DNA of 64,000 nucleotides from Mycobacterium dioxanotrophicus. GTDB lineage: Bacteria > Actinomycetota > Actinomycetes > Mycobacteriales > Mycobacteriaceae. The notes under the pieces are model-generated. The model searched no databases. It worked only from the letters and a program-made list of their open reading frames with translations, and had not been told where the DNA came from. Position numbers and translations under genes: made by a program. The number at the start of each line of letters is the position of its first letter. Position 1 is the stretch's first letter. Location: positions 2,604,001 to 2,668,000 of the forward strand of contig NZ_CP020809.1 of the NCBI RefSeq assembly GCF_002157835.1, given 5' to 3'. This document shows, piece after piece, positions 17,501 through 25,176 of this stretch.

Positions 17501-17734
17501 TCGGACGACGATCTCGGTGAGGTACAGGCGATGATCGACCGGTTGGATGCCGAACCGGTGGAACCCGGTTTTGCGCTGTTCGACATCATGGCGCATCGGC
17601 TGCGCGCCTTGCTGGCAGGAGCGCGCGGCGACACGGCCTATCCCGAACTGGTCGAGAAATATCGTGCGAAGGCGAAATCCTTTGGCTTCGAAGGACATCT
17701 GGCCTGGGCCGAGGAGATGTCGCGGGCCGGCTAG
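14576..17734 (+). CDS. class III cyclase-domain / AAA+ ATPase signalling protein
   Basis: 1052 residues in three parts. A zinc ribbon comes first (Cys 6, 9, 20, 23). A class III nucleotide cyclase domain covers about 35-215, with metal-binding Asp45 (LFADVV) and Asp89 (FTGDG) and Lys85. An AAA+/NTPase domain follows (VVGPPGIGKSRLI, VYVIEDAHWIDP), then a TPR-like helical tail. In the catalytic stretch VGAQVGLAQRM the transition-state Asn is Gly165 while Arg169 is kept, so activity is uncertain. Mycobacteria carry several such proteins. It lacks the C-terminal LuxR domain of some relatives. GGTAGAGAG precedes the ATG. The stop overlaps convergent uspC by 4 bases. Confidence 0.88.
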   Translation: MTVVTCRRCGRVARDGARFCDACGAPLAEAAGPAEYKQVTVLFADVVHSMDIAAAVGAERLREIMTALVQRCAEVVQRYGGTVDKFTGDGVMALFGAPVALEDHAFRACLTALEIQQEVQRLAVDVGRRDGLPLQLRIGLNSGEVIAGDIGSGPLGYTAVGAQVGLAQRMESVAPAGGVMLSESTARLVEHTVVLDAAQQVRIKGATEPVTARRLVGIAPHQQARMGRGSTHLVGRSWELAALLGMLDRAAGGAGCFAGVVGPPGIGKSRLIAETLAVAVGRGIQVFSAFCESHTADVPLSVVSELMRAVFGVDGVGDDATARNLLRARLPDIDEADRLLLEDALSIGDPQVRLPEIGVDARRRRVTALVDAVVTARAAPSVYVIEDAHWIDPVSEEVLVDLLATLTRSRALVLVTYRPEYDGPLSRHHGAQTIALSPLDDEQTAELVSGLLGRDASVGGLAGQIAERAAGNPFFVQEIVRDLADRGVLAGGRGCYLCPTGADDVAVPATLQAAIAARVDRLDAAAKRTLSAAAVVGARFDEALLAQFADTTQLSRLITAELIEQVASTPKAQYAFRHPMIWSVMYRAQLKSERAQLHRCVAAAIEPRDENAALIAEHLEAGGELHQAYDWHMRAGDRSRFRDVRAARMSWQRAGQVADRLPLDDPQRPALRIAPRALISGTSFRSGGPVRDSGFEELRALAEEADDKRSLAIGMAGQVGALLGHGHFRAADELASELVGILDAIADPDLIVGLLHTTLIAKFATGAMADLVRLAQRVIDLSGGDPRRGGIVTESPLLIAMMLQAVARSCFGQPGWRDELDQALALLRDVNPAARGVLLVYCFNVGCTFGTLSVDAAILQETAETLRYAEQLGEGYALDAARCARGLALVAADPQSTEGLELLAQTREAIVQERFTMPALAPIDIAFARRLVGEGDRDNAIATLRDVAAGQIDAGEWLGRGVALSALAEQLIARGSDDDLGEVQAMIDRLDAEPVEPGFALFDIMAHRLRALLAGARGDTAYPELVEKYRAKAKSFGFEGHLAWAEEMSRAG

Positions 17735-19062
17735 CGTGCCGCCGCGCTGTTCGCGGCCCACTGCGCGTCGGCGAGGCTGGTCGCGACATCCGCACGGCCC
17801 AGGAACATCTCGTCGAAATGGGGCCGCAGCGCCTGGTACCCGGCGGGGAACCCCAGCCCGCCCGGCGCCGGCACCTGCGGACCGCGCAGCACCCGGAAGA
17901 ACGGGGTCACATCCACCCCGCGTGACTTCCAGTAGTCGTGGTAGACGGGCTGTGCCGCCAGCACGGCGGGCACCGCGGCGCCGTGCGCGCCGAGGAACTC
18001 ATTGCCCTGCTTGCCGCCCATCCACTGCAACACCTGGCGTACCGCGTCGGGATGCTTGGTGGCCGAATTAGCGGCCGCGGCAATGCCATTGGTGACGCTG
18101 ACCCGGCCTTTGGGTCCTTCGGGCAGCATCACCACACCCCAGTGGAACGGCGCCTGGTTGGCGATGGCCGCCAGGTTGAAGGTGCCGGACTGGAACAACG
18201 CCATCCGGCCCTGCAGAAAAGTGTTGCGGGAGAAATCTCCGTTGCCGTTGGTGACAGAGGCCGGCGGCGCGACGTGGTCGGTGTTGATCAGCCGCACCAG
18301 ATACGTGAACGCTTCGACGGCCTGCGGGTTGTCGAAGGCGAACCGATCGCCAACGGTGAACTGGCCGCCGGCCGACCCGATGTAGTTCAGGTAGATGCCC
18401 TGCATGTCGTTGGCTGCGTTGTAGCCCCACTGCCGGATGCGGGTCGGATCGAACCCCTCGGTGGCGGCAGTGCGACCGTCCTCGTCGACGGTGAGCCGGG
18501 CCAGCAGCGGGCGCAGCGTATCGTCGGGCCCGTCGGACCACCGCAGGGTGAGCAGTTCGGTCAGGTCCACCCCGGCGGCGTCGAGCAGGTCGGCGTTGAA
18601 GAACACGGCGATGCCGGCGTCGGTCAGCTGCGGCACGGCCCACAACGCGCCGTTGCGGGTGAACTGGTTGACCACCGACGGCTCCCAGGCGCGGGCGGCG
18701 TTCGGGCCCAACGTCTTGCCGATGTCCATCAGCCGACCGCTGTCGGCGTAGCCGGCGAAATAGGCGTTGGACAACCAGAAGATGTCGTCGGCGCTGCCGC
18801 CGGCCACGTCGGTGCGCAACGTGTCGAAGTACGACGAGAACGCCACAGTGTTGACGCGCACCTCGATGTCGGGATGCGCACGGCTGAACTCGGTGAACGA
18901 TTCCCGGTAGGCCGCCGCGGCCTGTTGATCCCACAGTCGCACCGTCACCACGACGTGTCCCGACGGCTCGGTGTCGCGGCCCAGGAGTACGGCAAGCCCC
19001 AGGAGCACCGCCATGGTCAGCGCCAGACCCGCGGCGGCCAGCGTCGAGAAGCGGGGCCTCAT
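17731..19062 (-). CDS. uspC: sugar ABC transporter substrate-binding protein UspC
   Basis: 443 residues from ATG 19062, which overlaps the permease stop (ATGA). It belongs to the extracellular solute-binding family 1 (VVVTVRLWDQQAAAAYRESFTEF near the start, GGKQGNEFLGAHGAA near the end). The N-terminus MRPRFSTLAAAGLALTMAVLLGLAVLL is hydrophobic with no Cys, so no lipobox is visible. It is probably held by an uncleaved membrane anchor. It forms the third gene of a UspABC-type importer for amino sugars or related carbohydrates. No ATPase gene is adjacent, so a shared ATPase elsewhere must energise it. Confidence 0.87.
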   Translation of the reverse strand: MRPRFSTLAAAGLALTMAVLLGLAVLLGRDTEPSGHVVVTVRLWDQQAAAAYRESFTEFSRAHPDIEVRVNTVAFSSYFDTLRTDVAGGSADDIFWLSNAYFAGYADSGRLMDIGKTLGPNAARAWEPSVVNQFTRNGALWAVPQLTDAGIAVFFNADLLDAAGVDLTELLTLRWSDGPDDTLRPLLARLTVDEDGRTAATEGFDPTRIRQWGYNAANDMQGIYLNYIGSAGGQFTVGDRFAFDNPQAVEAFTYLVRLINTDHVAPPASVTNGNGDFSRNTFLQGRMALFQSGTFNLAAIANQAPFHWGVVMLPEGPKGRVSVTNGIAAAANSATKHPDAVRQVLQWMGGKQGNEFLGAHGAAVPAVLAAQPVYHDYWKSRGVDVTPFFRVLRGPQVPAPGGLGFPAGYQALRPHFDEMFLGRADVATSLADAQWAANSAAAR

Positions 19063-19871
19063 TTGATGCCCGTCACGACGATCGAGCGGACGATGTTGCG
19101 GGACAGGGCGACGAAGAGCACCAACAGCGGCACGATCGCGACCGTCGTCGCCGCCATCACCAGCGTCCACTGCGCGTTGTACTGCGTCTGCAGGCCCGCG
19201 GTCGCGACCGTCAGCACCTGCCATTTCTGCCCGCTGGTGATCACCAATGGCCACAGGAAGTTGTTCCACTGGGTCACCACGGTGATCAGCCCGAGGGTGA
19301 CCAGAATCGACCGGCTGGCAGGCACCACCACATGGGTGATCACGTCCAGCGTGTTGGCCCCGTCGAGGCGGGCCGCGCTGATCAAGTCGCTCGGGATCGA
19401 GCGAAAGTACTCGCGCAGCAAGAAGATCGCGTACGGCGAGCCGAACATGAAGGGCAACACCAGGGCCCAGAACGTGTTACGCAGACCGGCTTCGGCCATC
19501 ATCAGATACAGCGGCACCACCGTCACCGTCGCGGGCACCATCAGGGTGGCGATATAGACCCAGAACAGCGCGTCACGTCCCGGAAACTGCAGCCGGGCAA
19601 AGGCATAGGCGGCCAGCACGGAGAACACCAGCTGTCCGATCAGGATCACGGCGGTCATCAGTGCGGTCACCACGATGGCCCGGCCGAAGCCCGCGTCGGC
19701 GAGCCCCAGATAGTTCTGCAGCGTCGGCGGTTTCGGCAGCGACAACGGCGAATCCGTGTTGAACTGCTGTGCCGAGGTGAACGACGTCAGCAGCCCCAGT
19801 CCGAACGGCAGCAGCGTGATGACCGCGCCGACCACCAGCCCGGCGTAGATCGCGACGTTACGTGAGGTCAT
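19059..19871 (-). CDS. uspB: sugar ABC transporter permease UspB
   Basis: 270 residues with six predicted helices. It is an inner-membrane permease of the MalG type. The EAA loop is SAARLDGANTLDVITHVVVPAS (about 165-187), which docks the ATPase. It starts inside the end of uspA (14-base overlap) and its stop overlaps uspC, so the three genes are translationally linked. Motif and order match the M. tuberculosis uspABC operon (Rv2316-Rv2318, recalled). Sugar specificity cannot be read from sequence. Confidence 0.9.
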   Translation of the reverse strand: MTSRNVAIYAGLVVGAVITLLPFGLGLLTSFTSAQQFNTDSPLSLPKPPTLQNYLGLADAGFGRAIVVTALMTAVILIGQLVFSVLAAYAFARLQFPGRDALFWVYIATLMVPATVTVVPLYLMMAEAGLRNTFWALVLPFMFGSPYAIFLLREYFRSIPSDLISAARLDGANTLDVITHVVVPASRSILVTLGLITVVTQWNNFLWPLVITSGQKWQVLTVATAGLQTQYNAQWTLVMAATTVAIVPLLVLFVALSRNIVRSIVVTGIK

Positions 19872-20730
19872 AGCTGATCCGACGACGGAAGTAGAGATGC
19901 TGGACCACGGTGATGCCGACGAGCAGGGCGAACAACACGATCGCCATCACCGCCGCGCGCCCCACGGCGGCCGCGCCGAACGCCTCGGCGTAGATGCGGT
20001 GCGCGACCAGATCGGTGCGTCCCTGCGGTCCGCCGCCGGTCAACGCGTAGACGGTGTCGAATACCTGGGCGGCGCTGACGATTCCGGTGACCAGAACGAA
20101 GAACATGGTCGGCCGCAACATGGGCAACGTGATGTGGCGGAACCGTTGCCAGGCGTTCGCGCCGTCGGTGCGGGCCGCGTTGTGCACGTCCTCGGGAATG
20201 TTGAGGATGCCCGCGAGAAAGAACAGCGTGACGTAGCCGACGTTGGTCCAGATGACCACCGCCGACACCAGGGGCAGCGCCAGGCTCGGATCCGTCAGCC
20301 AGTCGATTTGGTGGCCGAGCACGGTGCTCACGGCACCGTCGGTCGGTGCCAGGATCCAGCGCCACAACACCGCGATGGCCAGCGGGGCGCAGATCCACGG
20401 CAGCACGTACACAGTGCGGAAGAAGCCGCTACCGGGCAGGCCGCGGGCCAGCAGTGTCGCGGCGAACAGACCCAGCGCGGTTTGGGCCGGCACCACCAGC
20501 AGCACGAACAACAGGGTCACCAGCAGTGAGGTCGCGAACGACGAATCGGTGAGTACCGCAGTCCAATTGTCGAACCCGACATAGGTGATCGGCCCCAGCA
20601 GATCCCATCGGTGCAGGCTCAGCCAGGCCACCACCAGCATGGGCAGCACGAGGAAGGTGACGACGCCGAAGAGGCTGGGTGCGACGAGCGCGTACCCCAG
20701 TGCGGTGTCTCGGACACGCGAGGTGGCCAT
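19858..20730 (-). CDS. uspA: sugar ABC transporter permease UspA
   Basis: 290 residues from ATG 20730. The longer frame to 20781 has no supporting ribosome site. It is a MalF-type permease with six helices and the EAA loop NAARTDGANAWQRFRHITLPML. It heads the uspABC operon and pairs with UspB as the membrane channel. Divergent from a MarR regulator gene at 20811, with about 80 bases of AT-richer DNA between, so that regulator is a candidate controller. Confidence 0.9.
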   Translation of the reverse strand: MATSRVRDTALGYALVAPSLFGVVTFLVLPMLVVAWLSLHRWDLLGPITYVGFDNWTAVLTDSSFATSLLVTLLFVLLVVPAQTALGLFAATLLARGLPGSGFFRTVYVLPWICAPLAIAVLWRWILAPTDGAVSTVLGHQIDWLTDPSLALPLVSAVVIWTNVGYVTLFFLAGILNIPEDVHNAARTDGANAWQRFRHITLPMLRPTMFFVLVTGIVSAAQVFDTVYALTGGGPQGRTDLVAHRIYAEAFGAAAVGRAAVMAIVLFALLVGITVVQHLYFRRRISYDLT

Positions 20731-20810
20731 TCTGATATTAAAGCGGCACGTGCGCAGTGCGCGTCGGCGGGGCGGTTCCAACTGATGCCAAGACCGTCAT
20801 ACTGGCAACC

Positions 20811-21320
20811 GTGACGCCTAGAAAAGTGCGGGGCACATCACCCAAGCGGCAATGGCTGACGCCCAAGCAACAGCGCGCCTGGGTCGCCTTCATGCGGGTG
20901 CAGCTGCGGATGAGCTATGAGATGAACCGCCAGTTGCAGGCTGATTCAGATCTCTCGTTGGCCGACTACGATGTGCTCGTCGCGTTGAGCGGGGACCACG
21001 ACGAGGGCATGCGCATCGGTGACCTGGCCGCGCAGATCGGCTGGGAACGCAGCCGACTCTCACATCAGTTGCGCCGCATGGAAGAACGTGGTCTGACCGA
21101 GCGGCGCACCGGTGCCGAGGACGGCCGCACCACGAACGTCGTGCTGACGCCCAACGGGCGGCGGGCCATCGAGGATGCGGCTCCTGGCCATGTGGACTTG
21201 GTGCGCAGCCTGTTTTTCGACCCCCTGCCCGACAATCTGCTCGCACCGTTCACCGCGGCGCTGGAACACATTCACGTCAACCTCAATCTCAACAGCTCGC
21301 TGCCGCCGGCGCCGCGCTAG
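20811..21320 (+). CDS. MarR-family transcriptional regulator
   Basis: 169 residues from GTG 20811. A CATACT box seven bases before it could give a leaderless transcript. After a basic N-terminus (RKVRGTSPKRQWLTPKQQ), the winged helix is clear: MRIGDLAAQIGWERSRLSHQLRRMEERGLTER and EDGRTTNVVLTPNGR. This is the actinobacterial group with the WERSRLSHQ recognition helix. Just after its stop lies an inverted repeat that recurs upstream of the next two genes, so it may regulate the NTF2-like and SDR genes and possibly itself. It is also divergent from uspABC. Confidence 0.87.
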   Translation: MTPRKVRGTSPKRQWLTPKQQRAWVAFMRVQLRMSYEMNRQLQADSDLSLADYDVLVALSGDHDEGMRIGDLAAQIGWERSRLSHQLRRMEERGLTERRTGAEDGRTTNVVLTPNGRRAIEDAAPGHVDLVRSLFFDPLPDNLLAPFTAALEHIHVNLNLNSSLPPAPR

Positions 21321-21321
21321 C

Positions 21322-21345
21322 ATTTAGGTGAATAATCACCTAAAT
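21322..21345. promoter_or_regulatory. operator candidate, copy 1
   Basis: ATTTAGGTGA (21322-21331) and TCACCTAAAT (21336-21345) are perfect reverse complements around ATAA. The repeat lies directly before the NTF2-like gene. The core TAGGTGA-N4-TCACCTA recurs at 21722-21739. Confidence 0.8.
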
Positions 21346-21361
21346 AGTGGGAAGCGGGACA

Positions 21362-21724
21362 ATGAGTGACGTGATCACCGGCCTGATGGAGACCAATCTG
21401 TTGGCTGTGTTCAACGAGCGTGACGCTCGCCGCCGCACCGCGGCGATCACGGCGACCTATACCGAGGATGTGCGGTGGACCGACGACGACGGCGTTGCCG
21501 TCGGCCACGATGAACTGAATGCCAAAGCGGTTGAGCTGCAGGCTAGGCTGCAAGGGCTGCATTTTGTCAAGGTCGGTGGGGTCCGCCAAACCCGCGGTTT
21601 GGGGTTCCTGGCCTGGGAGGTGCGCACCCAAGACGCCGGCGCCGTGGCGACGGGCTTCGACGTGGCCGAGGTGTCCGATGGGCGAATCAGTCGACTGTGG
21701 ACGGTACTGAACTCTCCGGAATAG
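21362..21724 (+). CDS. SnoaL-like (NTF2-fold) protein
   Basis: 120 residues from ATG 21362 with GGGAAGCGGG ahead. It has the small alpha+beta-barrel NTF2/SnoaL fold: RDARRRTAAITATYTEDVRWTDDDGVAVGHDEL is the usual helix, DXW and strand region, and a C-terminal strand ends GRISRLWTVLNSPE. Such proteins are isomerases, hydrolases or ligand binders, and no catalytic residue set identifies the reaction. It is flanked by two copies of the same operator-like repeat, so it and the following SDR are probably co-regulated. Confidence 0.8.
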   Translation: MSDVITGLMETNLLAVFNERDARRRTAAITATYTEDVRWTDDDGVAVGHDELNAKAVELQARLQGLHFVKVGGVRQTRGLGFLAWEVRTQDAGAVATGFDVAEVSDGRISRLWTVLNSPE

Positions 21725-21739
21725 GTGATGTATCACCTA
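21722..21739. promoter_or_regulatory. operator candidate, copy 2
   Basis: TAGGTGA (21722-21728) and TCACCTA (21733-21739) around TGTA, the same core and spacing as the copy at 21322-21345. It overlaps the last codon region of the NTF2-like gene and precedes the SDR gene by about 50 bases. Confidence 0.8.
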
Positions 21740-21790
21740 GGTTGTAGCGGGTGCAACGCACGAACGACACAACCAGAACGGAGCACGATC

Positions 21791-22531
21791 ATGGGGCAGC
21801 TAGACGGCAAGACAGCACTCGTCACCGGTGGAACGTCGGGTATCGGCTTGGCTACCGCGAGGCGGCTGGCCGAGGAAGGCGCCTATGTCTTCATCACCGG
21901 CCGGGACCGGACTCGTCTTGACGAGGCGGCTGCCTCGATAGGCGCTCACGGCGTGCAGAGCGATATCAGCAAGCCCGAAGAGCTCGATGTCTTGGCCACC
22001 GAAATCGCCAAGCGCGGCAAAGGGCTCGACGTCGTCTTCGCGAATGCGGGCGGCGGCGATTTCGCAGCCCTCGCCGACGTGACCCCGAAGCACTACCGGG
22101 ACAACTTCGACCGCAACGTGGCCGGCACGGTGTTCACCGTGCAGAAGACGTTGCCGCTGCTCAACGATGGCGCGTCGATCGTCCTTGCCGGGTCGACCGC
22201 GGCAACCAAGGGCATACCCGCGTTCGGCCTCTACGCGGCATCCAAGGCCGCAATCCGGTCCCTCGGCCGCACGTGGGCCGCAGAACTGGCCGACCGCAAG
22301 ATCCGGGTCAACACCGTCATCCCAGGCCCGATCGAAACCCCGGGACTCACCGACTTGGCGCCTGCCGAGCAGAAGCAGGGATTGCTTGACGGGTTGGCTT
22401 CGGAGGTGGCGATGAAGCGGCTGGGGCACCCCGAGGAGGTCGCCTCCGCGGTGCTGTTCCTGGCCTCGGACCAGAGCAGCTTCATGACCGGTGCGGAGCT
22501 GGCCGTCGACGGCGGGCAGATTCAGATCTAA
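21791..22531 (+). CDS. short-chain dehydrogenase/reductase (SDR)
   Basis: 246 residues from ATG 21791. A classical SDR with cofactor motif TGGTSGIG, NAG motif (FANAGGGD), catalytic Ser in LAGSTAA and YAASK (Tyr and Lys). The C-terminus is DGGQIQI. The residue set suggests NADP(H) use (TGRDR after beta-2), though this is inference. The gene follows the second operator copy and probably acts with the NTF2-like protein under one regulator. Substrate unknown. Confidence 0.88.
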   Translation: MGQLDGKTALVTGGTSGIGLATARRLAEEGAYVFITGRDRTRLDEAAASIGAHGVQSDISKPEELDVLATEIAKRGKGLDVVFANAGGGDFAALADVTPKHYRDNFDRNVAGTVFTVQKTLPLLNDGASIVLAGSTAATKGIPAFGLYAASKAAIRSLGRTWAAELADRKIRVNTVIPGPIETPGLTDLAPAEQKQGLLDGLASEVAMKRLGHPEEVASAVLFLASDQSSFMTGAELAVDGGQIQI

Positions 22532-22718
22532 CGTCGCCGGCGCGGCTATGCGCCAACATAGTTCGAGTGCGACGATTTATGTCCAGATATAGGGCCGGTT
22601 CGGCTGCCGCTGGATAGAATCGCGTGATGACCAGCGTTGCCTGCCGCGTGCATCGTCGTGCCGGCGGGCGAGGCACTGCAAGCGGCGGCGCCGTGACGAT
22701 TGCCGCGCCAGGCCGATC

Positions 22719-24266
22719 ATGACGGCGGATGTGCATCGTCCGATCAGCAAGCCCACTGCTGTGCCGGGCAGTGCCAGTGTCCGCGACCTGGTCGAGCTGC
22801 GGCATCTCCAGGCGACATTGCTTGCGGGTGAGGCGGGGCTCGACCGCCGTGTGTCATGGGCGCATGTGTGTGACGCCTTCGACCCGTGGAACTGGCTTGA
22901 GCCTGGCGATCTCGTACTGACCTGCGGGTACATCGTTCCGAAAGATCCGTCGGCGCAGGTGCAGTTCGTGGAGAGCATGGTTGCGGCCGGCCTGAGCGGC
23001 ATCGTGATTGGCGAGGATGACCGCTGTCCGCACCTGTCGGACGAGATGCTCACGGCTGCCGACCGGGTGGGCTTCCCGGTGATCCACGGCGCGCACGCGG
23101 TTGGCTTCGCGCAGTACGTACGGTTCGTTGCGGCCGCCAATGCCCGCGGTGAGGACCAGTCGTTCACTCAGATCGCCCGGGTGAACGGCGAGGTGATGGC
23201 GAGCCTGCGCGAGACGCTCGTGGGCACCGAATTTGTCGAGCGGCTCAGCCGGGTGGTGAATTGCCGACTGCACGTCGTCGACCCGGAAATGTGGGAGCCA
23301 TTGATCCGCGGTGGCGAAGCCCCTGACCGTGCGTGGAAGGCTGCCTACGATGCTGAGGTTCAACGCTCCTCTGGGCGTGCGCCATTCGTGATGAACCTCG
23401 CTGTCGGCGACAAGACGGCGCTGACAATGCCCATCGTCAGCGAACGCTCGGCATGCCTGATCGCCTTCCCAGAGGGCGATTCGAGGCCGCGGCTTGCGGT
23501 CCTACAACAGGTCGCCGCCGCGTGCGCACTGGAGATCGGGCGCGTCGACGCAGCCGTGGAACGATCCCGCCGGGCGGGCGCCGGCCTGCTGAACGACACC
23601 CTGAACGCCCGGCTCGAGCCTGCGGTCCTCACTGCGCTCTTCCGCGAGAGACGCCTCCAGGGGGACCTGCGCGCACTGGCGATCGACGGTCGACCTGCCG
23701 CGATCGAAAGACTCGCGCGCCGCTGGCTCATCCGGGGAATCCCGTTCCTGCTCGGCGAGATCGGCCAGGTCGCCGTCGCGGTGGTCCGGTCCGTCGATGT
23801 CCCACAGGTGGATCTCGTGGAGCGCACCACCCTGGAACGGTGGCGGGCCGGGCTGAGCGACGCGTTCGCGGGCCCCGGCAACCTCGGCGATGCTGTGCGC
23901 CAGGCGCGGTGGGCGCTGGAGACCGTGAGTCCGAACGACTCGGCGCTTGCCCTGTACGGCGATAGCAGTCCGTCCTTCCTCCCGCGCACACTCGCCGAAT
24001 CCAAGCTCGCGGCCGACCGCGTGCTGGGCCCGCTCATCGAGTACGACCGCGAGCAGGGCACCGATCTGATCAAGACGCTGCAGGCATACCTGGAGTGCGA
24101 CCGTTCGCCCACTCGGGCAAGCGAACTGCTCTTCATTCACACACAGACCGTCAACTACCGCATCACCCGGATACAAGAGCTGACGGGCCGTTCGATGCGC
24201 TCCACCGGCGACGTCAGCGAACTCTGGTTCGCGCTCCGGGCGCTCGCGCTGGCCCAGACCACCTAA
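22719..24266 (+). CDS. PucR-family transcriptional regulator
   Basis: 515 residues. The N-terminal PucR ligand domain (about 20-145) contains SWAHVCDAFDPWNWLEPGDLVLTCGY. A central GGDEF-like region follows, and a C-terminal helix-turn-helix of the PucR/CdaR type ends the chain: KTLQAYLECDRSPTRASELLFIHTQTVNYRITRIQELTG. Members of this family activate catabolic operons for purines, amines and other nitrogen compounds in response to the substrate. It heads the cluster at 24.4-35.3 kb and is the probable activator of it. No clear Shine-Dalgarno precedes the ATG. Confidence 0.88.
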   Translation: MTADVHRPISKPTAVPGSASVRDLVELRHLQATLLAGEAGLDRRVSWAHVCDAFDPWNWLEPGDLVLTCGYIVPKDPSAQVQFVESMVAAGLSGIVIGEDDRCPHLSDEMLTAADRVGFPVIHGAHAVGFAQYVRFVAAANARGEDQSFTQIARVNGEVMASLRETLVGTEFVERLSRVVNCRLHVVDPEMWEPLIRGGEAPDRAWKAAYDAEVQRSSGRAPFVMNLAVGDKTALTMPIVSERSACLIAFPEGDSRPRLAVLQQVAAACALEIGRVDAAVERSRRAGAGLLNDTLNARLEPAVLTALFRERRLQGDLRALAIDGRPAAIERLARRWLIRGIPFLLGEIGQVAVAVVRSVDVPQVDLVERTTLERWRAGLSDAFAGPGNLGDAVRQARWALETVSPNDSALALYGDSSPSFLPRTLAESKLAADRVLGPLIEYDREQGTDLIKTLQAYLECDRSPTRASELLFIHTQTVNYRITRIQELTGRSMRSTGDVSELWFALRALALAQTT

Positions 24267-24390
24267 CCGCTCGAACGCGCACATGTCTTTCGGTATAAGC
24301 CGTGCCCTACAGGTCATTTCGCGACACAGTGGGCAGTCGCACCACCGGTTGGCAGACTGCGACCGACGACCAAGAGGAGAAGGACTAGGT

Positions 24391-25143
24391 ATGGGTACGT
24401 TTGAAGGACGCAGCGTGATCGTCACCGGGATCGCCTCCGGTCTCGGGAGCGCATTGGCGCGCGAGTTCGCAGCCGAGGGCGCGAATGTCCTCGGCTGCGA
24501 CATCATCGACGAGGCCGGTGCGAAAGTGATGGACGGCATAGGCATCTACCGCCGGACCGACGTCTCCAAGGAGCATGAGGTAGAGGCGCTCGTCGACGAC
24601 GCAGTACAGCGGTTCGGCCGGCTCGACGTCATGGTCAACAATGCCGCGATCCAGGTCGAGCAGGAGCTGGCCGCCACCACCGAGGAGCAGCTCGATCGCG
24701 TGCTCGCGGTCAACCTGAAGGGCCCGTTCTTCGGTTGTAAGCATGCGATCCGCGCGATGCGTGGCTCGGGTGGTGGTGCGATCGTCAACATCTCGTCGGT
24801 TCTCGCCGTCGCCGGCGACCCCATGCTCGCCGCCTACGGCGCGGCGAAAGGCGGTGTGCTCGCCCTGACGAAATCGGCCGCCGTGAAGTACGGGCGTGAC
24901 GGCATCCGTTGCAACACCGTGTTGCCCGGGGACATGCAGACCGAGATGGTCGAGGCGTACTTTGCAGCGGCCGACGACCCCGCCGCCCTGCGCGCTCAGG
25001 CTGAAGGGGAGTACCCGCTCGGCCGGATCGGCCAGCCACGTGAAGTTGCCAGGGCGGTCCTCTTCCTGGCATCCGACGACGCGAGCTTTGTCACCGGTGA
25101 AGCGCTCGTCGTCGATGGCGGCCTGCTTGCCGAGTGCTACTGA
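24391..25143 (+). CDS. short-chain dehydrogenase/reductase (SDR), cluster member
   Basis: 250 residues from ATG 24391 with AGGAGAAGG upstream. Classical SDR features: TGIASGLG, VNNAAIQ, catalytic Ser (VNISSVLA) and YGAAK. Asp after beta-2 (LGCDIID) points to NAD(H) preference, consistent with an oxidative role. It is the first structural gene of the PucR-linked cluster. The racemase-like gene follows after 33 bases. It may oxidise an alcohol or sugar-acid hydroxyl. Confidence 0.88.
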   Translation: MGTFEGRSVIVTGIASGLGSALAREFAAEGANVLGCDIIDEAGAKVMDGIGIYRRTDVSKEHEVEALVDDAVQRFGRLDVMVNNAAIQVEQELAATTEEQLDRVLAVNLKGPFFGCKHAIRAMRGSGGGAIVNISSVLAVAGDPMLAAYGAAKGGVLALTKSAAVKYGRDGIRCNTVLPGDMQTEMVEAYFAAADDPAALRAQAEGEYPLGRIGQPREVARAVLFLASDDASFVTGEALVVDGGLLAECY

Positions 25144-25176
25144 CGGACGTGCCAGCCACCATTAAAGGAGATTCCC

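Noticed and set aside
17938..19557. 539-codon plus-strand open frame
   Set aside because: It is antisense to uspC and uspB. No ribosome site or motif supports it.
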